DNA of 64,000 nt, from assembly GCA_001604045.1 (NCBI GenBank), contig LVAN01000021.1:29234-93233 (forward strand), read 5' to 3'. The DNA is from Clostridiales bacterium Firm_08 (lineage in GTDB: Bacteria; Bacillota; Clostridia; Oscillospirales; QAKW01). The notes beneath the pieces are model-generated. The model ran no database searches and was not told the origin of the DNA. It saw only the letters and a program-made list of their open reading frames with translations. This document shows, piece after piece, positions 8,268 to 15,320 of the stretch. Position 1 is the first letter of the stretch, and each line of letters begins with the position of its first letter. The translations under genes and the position numbers were made by a program.

Positions 8268-10574
8268 ATGGAAAGGTACATAGGACAAACACTGAAAAAC
8301 CGATATACGATCAACGAGGTGATCGGCGTCGGCGGTATGGCGGTCGTTTATAAAGCGTATGATGACGTGCTCGCGCGTGATGTCGCCGTCAAAATACTTA
8401 AAGACGAATATATGCAGAATGAGGAATTCCGCCGTCGTTTTACAATGGAAAGTAAAGCGATCATTATGCTTATGCACGAAAACATCGTTGATATTTTCGA
8501 CGTATGCCTGGAAGGCGACGTTATGTTTATCGCGATGGAATTTCTTGACGGCGTGACACTGAAAGAGTATATCGATTCCGTCGGTGCCCTTGAGTGGCAT
8601 GAGGCAGCGCAGTACATCAAGCAGATCCTCTCGGCCGTACAGCACGCGCATGAAAGAGGGATCGTACACCGCGATCTGAAACCGCAGAATATCATGCTTT
8701 TGCCGGACGGGACCGTCAAGGTGATGGATTTCGGCATCGCGCGTGTGTCCGATTACGAAACGCAGTCTTTCAATGAGGAGACGATCGGCTCCGTTCACTA
8801 TATCAGTCCCGAGCAGGCAAGCGGGGATGCGCTGGACGAGCGTACCGATATCTATTCCATAGGCATCATGCTGTATCAGTTTACGACCGGATCTCTGCCG
8901 TTTGACGGTGAGAGCGCCGTTTCTGTCGCATTGATGCAGATCCGGGAACAACCGACCTTGCCGAGAGATCTCAACGGGAACATTCCCATCGGGCTTGAAC
9001 AGATCATATTGAAAGCCATTATGAAAAATCCCTCAGACCGCTACGCGGAAGCTTCGGATATGCTGACGGATATCGAGCGCATTGAGGGAAACCCCGGATA
9101 TGTGTTTCATTATGACGAGTATACGGAGCTTCCCGAAGAACCGGCGGAGCAGCCGCGGGAAGAACCGGCGGAGATCGAGGATACGGAAGAAGAAACCGTC
9201 CCGCTGACCAGGACGGAAAAGAGGAAACTTTCTACGAAACTGCCCATCATAGGCGGGCTTGCCGGAACATTTTTGCTGTTTGTTTTTCTCGGTGTTTTTA
9301 TGTTCACTTGGCCGAAAATTTTTGAGGCGAAAAAGTACGAAGTCCCTAATCTCATCGACAAAATGTATGATGATGTCATAAAGGACAAAGAGTACGAACA
9401 TTTCAATATCGTTAAAAAAGGCGAAAAATCCAGTGAAAAGAAGAAAGGAACGATCCTTTCTCAAACTGTTGAACAGTTTACGATGGTCAAGCACGGTACG
9501 ACCATTGGAGTGTATGTAAGTTCCGGCGTGCAGACGACGCCTGTGCCGGATGTGGTCGGAAAAACCGAGGAGGAAGCGAAAAACATCTTTGAAAAAGAGG
9601 GCATCCCGTTCATTTGCGAGCGCATTTACAGTGATAGCGTAGCGGAAGGGTATGTCATTCGCACCAGCATTGCGGCGGGAGACGAAGTCAATGTCGCGAC
9701 GGATTCCGTGATCATTTACGTCAGTAAGGGATCGCAATCTGACAGCGTCACCGTGCCTGATCTGGTCGGAAAAACAAAAGAAGCCGCTGAGACCGCGCTT
9801 GGCAGCGCAGGGCTTCGACTCAACGGAGATATTCAGGAGGAGTACAGCGACGATATCGAAAAAGGAAAGATCGTCCGGCAATCTCCCGCGGCGGGCCGAG
9901 AGGTAGAAAAAGGATCGTCTGTTCGTATTTATATCAGTAAAGGACCGGATCCCGCGAAAGAGGAGCAGACGGAAGCAAGCGTTTCCGTTTCGCTGATATT
10001 TGACAAGACCTATACAGACCAGACGATGACGATCTCCATCAAGCAGGGCGCTGTCATCCTGAATTCCGAAAGTGTGACCTACGCGTCCTTGCCGGACGGT
10101 CTTTGGACCTGGGTCGGCACCGCGGAGGTCGGGACCGATGTGACTGTGGTCGTGGACGGTCAGGTGCGGGATACGATCGCGCTTGCCGCCGGGATGAATC
10201 CCGCAAGTACGATCCGTCTGACGGGAGGGGCGTATGTTGAACCCGCGAAAGAGGCAAGCGTGTCGGTCACAATTCAGTTTGACGATACTTACACCGACCA
10301 GACGATGACGATCGAGATCAGCCTGGATGGTTCCGCGATCGAGACAAAAACCGTCAAATACTCGGATTTGACGGGCGGTGTTTTCGGCTGGGGCGGCAAT
10401 GCGTCTATCGGCTCCGAGATCGTCGTGTCCGTAAACGGATCCCCCGAAAAAACAATGATCGTGGGCGAAAAAGGAAATTCTATCAGCATTTCGATGACGG
10501 GGGGCGGCTATGAGCCGCCGGAAGTGCCTGTGGATCCGGCGCCTCCTGAAGAGAATGCCGGTGGGGAACAATAA
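8268..10574 (+). CDS. prkC: PASTA-domain Ser/Thr protein kinase with extra C-terminal repeats
   Basis: A 768-residue membrane kinase that senses peptidoglycan fragments and phosphorylates division, wall and translation proteins. Kinase domain, residues 10-275: catalytic Lys42, HRDLKPQN at 134-141, DFG at 155-157. An acidic linker (285-312) leads to one transmembrane helix at about 326-347. Outside the cell are three PASTA-like units at about 356-420, 425-488 and 494-559. Unusually there follow two tandem ~85-residue repeats (569-655 and 663-747), each opening with a variant of SVSVxIxFDxTYTDQTMTI, and a Pro/Glu-rich tail. Most PrkC homologues end after the PASTA units. The start has GGAGG 6 bases upstream. 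Confidence 0.95.
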   Translation: MERYIGQTLKNRYTINEVIGVGGMAVVYKAYDDVLARDVAVKILKDEYMQNEEFRRRFTMESKAIIMLMHENIVDIFDVCLEGDVMFIAMEFLDGVTLKEYIDSVGALEWHEAAQYIKQILSAVQHAHERGIVHRDLKPQNIMLLPDGTVKVMDFGIARVSDYETQSFNEETIGSVHYISPEQASGDALDERTDIYSIGIMLYQFTTGSLPFDGESAVSVALMQIREQPTLPRDLNGNIPIGLEQIILKAIMKNPSDRYAEASDMLTDIERIEGNPGYVFHYDEYTELPEEPAEQPREEPAEIEDTEEETVPLTRTEKRKLSTKLPIIGGLAGTFLLFVFLGVFMFTWPKIFEAKKYEVPNLIDKMYDDVIKDKEYEHFNIVKKGEKSSEKKKGTILSQTVEQFTMVKHGTTIGVYVSSGVQTTPVPDVVGKTEEEAKNIFEKEGIPFICERIYSDSVAEGYVIRTSIAAGDEVNVATDSVIIYVSKGSQSDSVTVPDLVGKTKEAAETALGSAGLRLNGDIQEEYSDDIEKGKIVRQSPAAGREVEKGSSVRIYISKGPDPAKEEQTEASVSVSLIFDKTYTDQTMTISIKQGAVILNSESVTYASLPDGLWTWVGTAEVGTDVTVVVDGQVRDTIALAAGMNPASTIRLTGGAYVEPAKEASVSVTIQFDDTYTDQTMTIEISLDGSAIETKTVKYSDLTGGVFGWGGNASIGSEIVVSVNGSPEKTMIVGEKGNSISISMTGGGYEPPEVPVDPAPPEENAGGEQ

Positions 10575-10575
10575 A

Positions 10576-11463
10576 ATGATCGGGATGATCATATCCCGCA
10601 TCGCAGGGGTCTATTCGGTCAGAACGGACAACGCGGTCTTTTTCTGCCGCGCGAGAGGGATCTTTCGGAAAAAGGGGATCTCTCCGATCGTCGGAGATCG
10701 CGTCGTGTTCACGCCGCTTCCCGGCGAGGAAGGGATCATTGAGGATATACAGGAGAGAAAAAACGAATTCATTCGCCCCTGTATCGCCAATGTGGATGTG
10801 CTTTGCTATGTCTTTGCGTCCCGCTTCCCGGATCCGGATCCCTATCTGATCGATAAAATGATCGTGCTGTCCGCTTTGAAAAAAGTCGATATCATTTTGG
10901 TTCTCAACAAAACGGACCTTGATGAGGACCGATCTGCCGAAACACTTTTGCAGGCGTATGAAAAACTTGGCTTTCAAGTAATTCGCGTGTGCGCGGCGAC
11001 AGGGGCGGGGATCTCAACGCTGCGGTCGGCGCTGCAAGGGAAATGCGCTGTTTTGTGCGGCAATACCGGTGTCGGGAAATCCAGCATCGTCAACGCGCTT
11101 GACATCGGTGTTGACGTGAAAGTCAGCGAGATCTCTCAAAAACTCGGACGGGGCAGACATACGACGCGTGAGGTTACGTTGTTCCCGTACGGAGATAATT
11201 CCTGCCTCGCGGATACGCCGGGCTTTGGGAACGTGGATCTTATGCTCGAAAAAACACTTTCGACCGATATCCTCGCGTCTTTGTTCAGAGAGTTTCGCCC
11301 GTGGTTGTCGTCCTGTCGTTTTGCCGATTGTACTCACACCGGCGAAACGGGATGTATGGTGCTTGAAAAGATGACCGCCGGGCATATCCCCTCGTCAAGA
11401 TACCAAAGTTACGCGCGTCTTTACCGCGAGCTTTCCGAAAGGGACAATAATAAATACAACTGA
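10576..11463 (+). CDS. rsgA: Ribosome small-subunit GTPase RsgA
   Basis: A 295-residue circularly permuted GTPase that assists late 30S maturation. An OB fold occupies about the first 65 residues. GTPase motifs appear in permuted order: NKTD (G4) near residue 113, GNTGVGKS (G1) near 162-169, DTPG (G3) near 215. A C-terminal zinc motif with cysteines and a histidine is seen in SCRFADCTHTGETGC. I start at the ATG one base after the prkC stop, giving an N terminus MIGMIISRIAGVY; an upstream in-frame ATG inside prkC (10510) would add 22 non-conserved residues. The rpe and thiN genes that follow rsgA in Bacillus are absent. Confidence 0.94.
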   Translation: MIGMIISRIAGVYSVRTDNAVFFCRARGIFRKKGISPIVGDRVVFTPLPGEEGIIEDIQERKNEFIRPCIANVDVLCYVFASRFPDPDPYLIDKMIVLSALKKVDIILVLNKTDLDEDRSAETLLQAYEKLGFQVIRVCAATGAGISTLRSALQGKCAVLCGNTGVGKSSIVNALDIGVDVKVSEISQKLGRGRHTTREVTLFPYGDNSCLADTPGFGNVDLMLEKTLSTDILASLFREFRPWLSSCRFADCTHTGETGCMVLEKMTAGHIPSSRYQSYARLYRELSERDNNKYN

Positions 11464-11470
11464 AAAGAAC

Positions 11471-11533
11471 GGTGCGTTTTCAGAGCGCGCAAATCAGAGA
11501 GATAATTCTCTGTTTGCGCGCTCTTTTCGCACC
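11471..11533 (+). terminator. Long hairpin after rsgA, probable terminator
   Basis: Just after the rsgA stop, an outer stem ggtgcg/cgcacc (11471-11476 with 11528-11533) encloses a 12-bp stem agagcgcgcaaa/tttgcgcgctct (11482-11493 with 11513-11524) and a 6-bp inner stem. The T run after the main stem is short (TTTT). The size is more than a simple intrinsic terminator needs, so it may act in both directions or protect an RNA end. Confidence 0.6.
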
Positions 11534-11579
11534 ATTTATTTTTGTGGTTCATATAGTGAATGTGATCGACCGTGCGGGG

Positions 11580-11750
11580 ATGGTGATAGGCTTTATGAAG
11601 GGGAACAACTGTTCATTGGCACTGTTGTTTGTGACAGCTGTTATTTCGTTTGCCGCCGGCATACTTTCGGCGGTGTTTTTGCCGAACATCGTGATCATCG
11701 TTCTCCTTACGGTGTTCGTGGTTGTATTGTGTATTTTATTTTTTAAGTGA
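11580..11750 (+). CDS. Small hydrophobic protein, 56 residues, upstream of spoVM
   Basis: I do not recognise this protein. From the ATG at 11580 the predicted product is MVIGFMKGNN followed by two hydrophobic stretches, at about residues 11-34 and 35-55, suggesting two membrane passes. The same frame is open upstream to a GTG at 11472, but that part lies in the hairpin and is unlikely to be coding. A GCGGGG at 11574-11579 lies directly before the ATG, too close for an ideal ribosome site, so a start at the ATG at 11595 is an alternative. A CATATAGT at 11550-11557 fits the sigma-E -10 pattern CATANNNT, without a clear -35. It sits 11 bases before the spoVM-like gene. Confidence 0.45.
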   Translation: MVIGFMKGNNCSLALLFVTAVISFAAGILSAVFLPNIVIIVLLTVFVVVLCILFFK

Positions 11751-11761
11751 GGTGTATCCGC

Positions 11762-11836
11762 ATGAAAGTCGTTGTATATCGTCCGAACGTGTTTGTGGCA
11801 GGGATACTGCGAAAGATTTTCGGGATCAAAGCATAG
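11762..11836 (+). CDS. spoVM: SpoVM-like 24-residue sporulation peptide
   Basis: A 24-codon ORF encoding MKVVVYRPNVFVAGILRKIFGIKA. Aligned without gaps to B. subtilis SpoVM (26 residues), it shares M1, K2, F11, G14, I15, R17 and G21, and has the same amphipathic helix layout with one proline near position 8-9 (P8 here, P9 in Bacillus). SpoVM inserts into the convex outer forespore membrane and recruits the coat ATPase SpoIVA. Position supports the call: it lies downstream of prkC-rsgA, as spoVM does in Bacillus, and 55 bases before sipL. A weak GAGGTG site is present about 7 bases upstream. Too short for most gene finders. Confidence 0.8.
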   Translation: MKVVVYRPNVFVAGILRKIFGIKA

Positions 11837-11843
11837 AGAAGTC

Positions 11844-11870
11844 ATAACTTTTTACTGCCCTTCATAAAGT
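11844..11870 (+). promoter_or_regulatory. Candidate sigma-E promoter for sipL
   Basis: ATA at 11844-11846 and CATAAAGT at 11863-11870 are separated by 16 bases, matching the mother-cell sigma-E pattern ATA-N16-18-CATANNNT. It lies 22 bases before the sipL start. sipL is known to be under sigma-E control in C. difficile. The assignment here is by motif only. Confidence 0.5.
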
Positions 11871-11891
11871 ATACGGAAAGGGGAGAGGAAT

Positions 11892-13403
11892 ATGGAAAAC
11901 ACGAATTCTTACACAGATATCGGTATTGTCGAAAATATTTACGAGAATTTCGCGGAGGACAGGATCGAGCAGGAGATCGCCATACCGGATTATCAGCCGT
12001 CCGCGAGAAAGATCGTGGAGTGCAGGGCGGAGGCCGCCGTGTTAAATAAGTCAACGACAAATGACAGCGTAACGCTTGACGGCGTATGTTCGTGGGATGT
12101 CATCTATTTGTCTGATGAGGACGAGGCATTGCACGCTATCACCTGCGAAAGACCGTTCAGTATTTCTTTTGCTGTCGGACAGATGCGCGGCAACGTTAAA
12201 TATAAGGTCCGCACGCAGAATACGATCTGTAAACTGCACAGTTCTCAAAAAGCGACCTGTAAAACAACGGTATGCGTCGCGATCAAGATCGAGGATCGAA
12301 AGAACGTGCAGACGCTCGCGGGCGTTGGAGACGAAGATGTAGAACTGCGCGCTGATCGCAAAAACGTTTTGGAACCGCTTGACCGCTGTGAGAAGGAATT
12401 CAAGATCGTAAGCGAGATGCCGATGCGGCAAAATACTGACGTTACGGTTTGCCGCTGTACGGCGGAGATCGTTGTGGGAGATACAAAATGTGATGAGGAT
12501 AAGATCCGGATCACCGGTGTATGCAGATCCAAGGTGATATTGCTCGATCAAAGAAAATGCAGGGCGTCTGCGTTGGAAGGCGAAACGCCCTTTACACAAC
12601 TTATTGACGCGCCGGGTGTCTCAGCCGCCTGTTTCGCGAACGTCAGTTGCGTTCCTGTTGAAAAAGATGCGACCATCATGGATGAAAACGGGGAAAAATC
12701 CGTTTTATTCACGGTGACGGTGCAGGCAAACGCGGCTGTGTATTGTCCGAGAGAAGTAGATCTTTATGTTGACGCGTTCCATCCGAAATATATTCTGGAT
12801 ACTCAAAGGACGGCGCCGGAGATCTGTTGTGATCTCTTTTCAGTCGAGCTTTCAGATCGAATAAATGAAAAGATCCATCTCAATACGCGCGGCATCGACG
12901 TATTGTATACGGAGTCCGCCGCTCGGATCGAAAAGATCGCGGCGCACGAAAATACTCTCGTACTGGAAGGCAACGCCGTCGTCGGTTTTACATACGCGGC
13001 GGACGGCGACGTGACGCACAGCGAGTACACTCTGCCGTTCCAGACGACGAAAACTCTTGACAGAAAGTTCTGCCAACTCCGCTGTGAGGCGGAGGTTTAC
13101 ACGCCGGATCCCGGATTTATCATTCTGAGCGATACGGAGATCGAAGTGGATCTGAATTGCAGGATCTGTCTGAATGTTTTCGATATGCAAAGCGCCGATG
13201 TCATATCCGATATCAAACTGCTTGACGATCCGCAGGAGCAGACGCTTCGTACGCCTCTTGTTCTTTATTACGGCACAAAAGGGGAAACGGTTTGGGAGAT
13301 CGCGAAAAAATATCTTGTGCCTGTAAATGTGGTAATGTCGGCCAATGATCTTGCGGGGGATGTTCTCGAAGAGGATAAGATGCTGTTTATCGGCAGACAT
13401 TGA
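11892..13403 (+). CDS. sipL: SipL-like spore morphogenesis protein (SPOCS/DUF3794 + LysM)
   Basis: A 503-residue protein. The N-terminal ~440 residues are of the beta-rich DUF3794/SPOCS type, seen as repeats of short segments with a YxPSARKIVECRAEA-like opening and VxGVCRSKVI. The C-terminal residues ~457-503 form a LysM domain (YGTKGETVWEIAKKY...). This architecture matches C. difficile SipL, which binds SpoIVA through its LysM domain during coat assembly in the mother cell. A strong GGGGAGAGG site precedes the ATG. It lies next to the SpoVM-like gene, so two partners of the SpoIVA layer are adjacent. A terminator follows immediately. Confidence 0.85.
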   Translation: MENTNSYTDIGIVENIYENFAEDRIEQEIAIPDYQPSARKIVECRAEAAVLNKSTTNDSVTLDGVCSWDVIYLSDEDEALHAITCERPFSISFAVGQMRGNVKYKVRTQNTICKLHSSQKATCKTTVCVAIKIEDRKNVQTLAGVGDEDVELRADRKNVLEPLDRCEKEFKIVSEMPMRQNTDVTVCRCTAEIVVGDTKCDEDKIRITGVCRSKVILLDQRKCRASALEGETPFTQLIDAPGVSAACFANVSCVPVEKDATIMDENGEKSVLFTVTVQANAAVYCPREVDLYVDAFHPKYILDTQRTAPEICCDLFSVELSDRINEKIHLNTRGIDVLYTESAARIEKIAAHENTLVLEGNAVVGFTYAADGDVTHSEYTLPFQTTKTLDRKFCQLRCEAEVYTPDPGFIILSDTEIEVDLNCRICLNVFDMQSADVISDIKLLDDPQEQTLRTPLVLYYGTKGETVWEIAKKYLVPVNVVMSANDLAGDVLEEDKMLFIGRH

Positions 13404-13407
13404 TTTT

Positions 13408-13443
13408 AAAAAATTTCGGTATTTCGGTACCGAAATTTTTTTT
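13408..13443 (+). terminator. Intrinsic terminator after sipL
   Basis: A perfect 14-bp stem aaaaaatttcggta/taccgaaatttttt (13408-13421 with 13428-13441) with a 6-base loop, ending in a run of eight Ts. The A-tract on the left side makes it a possible bidirectional terminator, though no converging gene exists. Confidence 0.85.
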
Positions 13444-13453
13444 GTGGTTTATA

Positions 13454-13482
13454 TGGACAAACCATCGGTTTTGTATTATAAT
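13454..13482 (+). promoter_or_regulatory. Sigma-A promoter for the miaB-mutSL operon
   Basis: TGGACA at 13454-13459 and a consensus TATAAT at 13477-13482 are separated by 17 bases. It lies just after the sipL terminator and about 35 bases before the miaB start. Confidence 0.8.
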
Positions 13483-13516
13483 ACCAATATGTATTTATAA
13501 GGAGAAGTATACACTG

Positions 13517-14905
13517 ATGTCGGGATCCCCCTTTGATCAAACAGAATATATAGAGAGACTTAATGAGCATTACGCGCGGCGTGACACCGCCCCGCTGGCG
13601 TTTGTCGCGACTTACGGATGTCAGCAAAACGTAAGCGACAGCGAAAAGATCAAAGGTTTTCTGGAAAAGATCGGCTTTTCATTTACCAATGAAACGGCCG
13701 AGGCGGATCTGATCCTGATCAACACCTGCGCCGTTCGGGAACACGCGGAACTGAAAATTTACGGCAATGTCGGAGCGCTCAAACCCGTTAAAGCAAGAAA
13801 GAAAGATCTTGTCATCGCGCTTTGCGGCTGCATGATGCAGCAGGAAAGCGTGCAAAATTACGTAAAGAAAAAATTCCCCCATGTGGATATGGTGTTCGGC
13901 CCGAGTTTGCTTGCTGAATTCCCGAAAATGCTTTATAAGGTCATTTTTGAGCGGGAAAAAATCTTTTCAAGACATGAGATCAGCGAGATCGTTGAGGATC
14001 TTCCGGTACGGCGTGACGATCAGGGCAAGGCGTGGGTCACGGTGATGTACGGATGCAATAATTTTTGTACGTACTGTATCGTACCATACGTGCGGGGACG
14101 GGAAAGAAGCAGAAAAAGCGAGGATATCATAAGGGAAGTCCGCTCTCTGGTCGAAAACGGTTACAAGGATATTACCCTGCTTGGGCAGAATGTCAATTCT
14201 TACGGAAAGGACCTGAAGGAAGGCGTTGATTTCTCGGATCTTCTGTATCGGCTGAATGAGATCCCTGGCGAGTTTTGGCTTCGCTTTACGACAAGCCATC
14301 CGAAAGACTGCACCCGTAAACTGATCGACGCGATGCGGGATTGCGGCAAGGTTTGCAAACATCTTCATCTGCCGTTTCAATCCGGCAGCAGCGAGATCCT
14401 TCGGCGGATGAACCGACACTATACGCGGGAAGACTATCTTTCTCTGGTCGCTTACGCGAAAGAACAGATCCCGGATCTCGCGTTGACGAGCGACGTGATC
14501 GTCGGTTTCCCCGGAGAGACGGAGAAGCAGTTCGAGGAAACGATCAGTCTGATTCGCGAAGTGGAATTTGACAATCTGTTTACGTTTATTTACTCAAAGA
14601 GAAACGGTACGAAGGCGGCGGAATATCCGGATCAGATCCCGCGCGAGATCCAGCAAAAAAGATTTGAAAGATTGCTGGAGGCGCAGACGCCGATCTGTAA
14701 AAAGAAAAATGCCGTTTACGACGGAAAAACGGTCAAAGTATTCGCGGAGCAAATCAGCAAGACAGACGCCTCAAAGGTAAGCGGGCATACGGAGACCGGC
14801 AAAAAAGTGGATTTTACCGCGGATGAAAGCGTGATCGGAAACATCGTTGATGTGGAGATCACAAAGGCTAAAACGTGGTTTTTGGAAGGGAAGATAAAAC
14901 AATGA
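13517..14905 (+). CDS. miaB: tRNA-2-methylthio-N6-dimethylallyladenosine synthase MiaB
   Basis: A 462-residue radical SAM methylthiotransferase that adds the 2-methylthio group to i6A37 of tRNA. The N-terminal UPF0004 domain has three cysteines (YGCQQN, NTCAVREHAE, CGCMM) holding the auxiliary cluster. The radical SAM motif CNNFCTYC (CxxxCxxC) lies at about residues 180-187. A TRAM RNA-binding domain ends the protein. I start at the ATG at 13517, with AAGGAG about 11 bases upstream; the frame stays open upstream through the promoter, which is not coding. MiaA, which makes its substrate, is encoded four genes downstream. Confidence 0.96.
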   Translation: MSGSPFDQTEYIERLNEHYARRDTAPLAFVATYGCQQNVSDSEKIKGFLEKIGFSFTNETAEADLILINTCAVREHAELKIYGNVGALKPVKARKKDLVIALCGCMMQQESVQNYVKKKFPHVDMVFGPSLLAEFPKMLYKVIFEREKIFSRHEISEIVEDLPVRRDDQGKAWVTVMYGCNNFCTYCIVPYVRGRERSRKSEDIIREVRSLVENGYKDITLLGQNVNSYGKDLKEGVDFSDLLYRLNEIPGEFWLRFTTSHPKDCTRKLIDAMRDCGKVCKHLHLPFQSGSSEILRRMNRHYTREDYLSLVAYAKEQIPDLALTSDVIVGFPGETEKQFEETISLIREVEFDNLFTFIYSKRNGTKAAEYPDQIPREIQQKRFERLLEAQTPICKKKNAVYDGKTVKVFAEQISKTDASKVSGHTETGKKVDFTADESVIGNIVDVEITKAKTWFLEGKIKQ

Positions 14906-15303
14906 CGACATTGAAGGACATTTATAAACTCGCGGAGGCGCTTGGCGATTGTATGAAGGACAGCGATCTTTTTGACGAGTACCAAAGCGCAAAAAAGGCG
15001 TTTGACGAGGACAAGGAGGTCGGCGATCTTGTCGGACAGTTCAATCTTGTCCGTATGAACATCGCGGAAGAATCCGATAAAAACGAACCGGACAGATCCA
15101 GGATCGACGCTTATACGAAAGAATCTCAGCGTCTTTACGATGAAATTATGAAAAATCCGACGATGGCGGCGCTGGACAGGGCAAACCTGGCGCTGGAAAA
15201 TATGATCAAAAACGTCAATCAGATATTACAGGCGTCTATTTCTGATCCTCCGTCGGGATGCACCCACGATTGCTCGACCTGCGGCGGATGTCACACAAAA
15301 TAA
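14902..15303 (+). CDS. YlbF/YmcA (RicA/RicF) family protein with Cys-rich tail
   Basis: A 133-residue helical protein of the YlbF/YmcA family. In Bacillus, YmcA (RicA), YlbF (RicF) and YaaT (RicT) form an Fe-S-binding complex that steers RNase Y and affects sporulation and competence; ymcA lies directly after miaB, as here. Helical segments fill residues 1-115. The C terminus ends CTHDCSTCGGC, four cysteines in 11 residues spaced Cx3Cx2Cx2C, suitable for binding metal or an Fe-S cluster. The start is the ATG overlapping the miaB stop by four bases; the longer frame upstream is miaB-overlapping. Which Ric member it is cannot be told from sequence alone. Confidence 0.82.
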   Translation: MTTLKDIYKLAEALGDCMKDSDLFDEYQSAKKAFDEDKEVGDLVGQFNLVRMNIAEESDKNEPDRSRIDAYTKESQRLYDEIMKNPTMAALDRANLALENMIKNVNQILQASISDPPSGCTHDCSTCGGCHTK

Positions 15304-15320
15304 CGGAAACGGGAAAAAGA

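Noticed and set aside
9033-10601. 522-codon open frame on the minus strand opposite prkC
   Set aside because: It is antisense to well-supported kinase and PASTA domains, has a low-complexity His/Arg/Phe-rich translation typical of shadow frames, and no ribosome site.
11472-11579. N-terminal extension of the small membrane ORF from a GTG at 11472
   Set aside because: The extension falls entirely in the long hairpin after rsgA and has no ribosome site, so it is unlikely to be translated.
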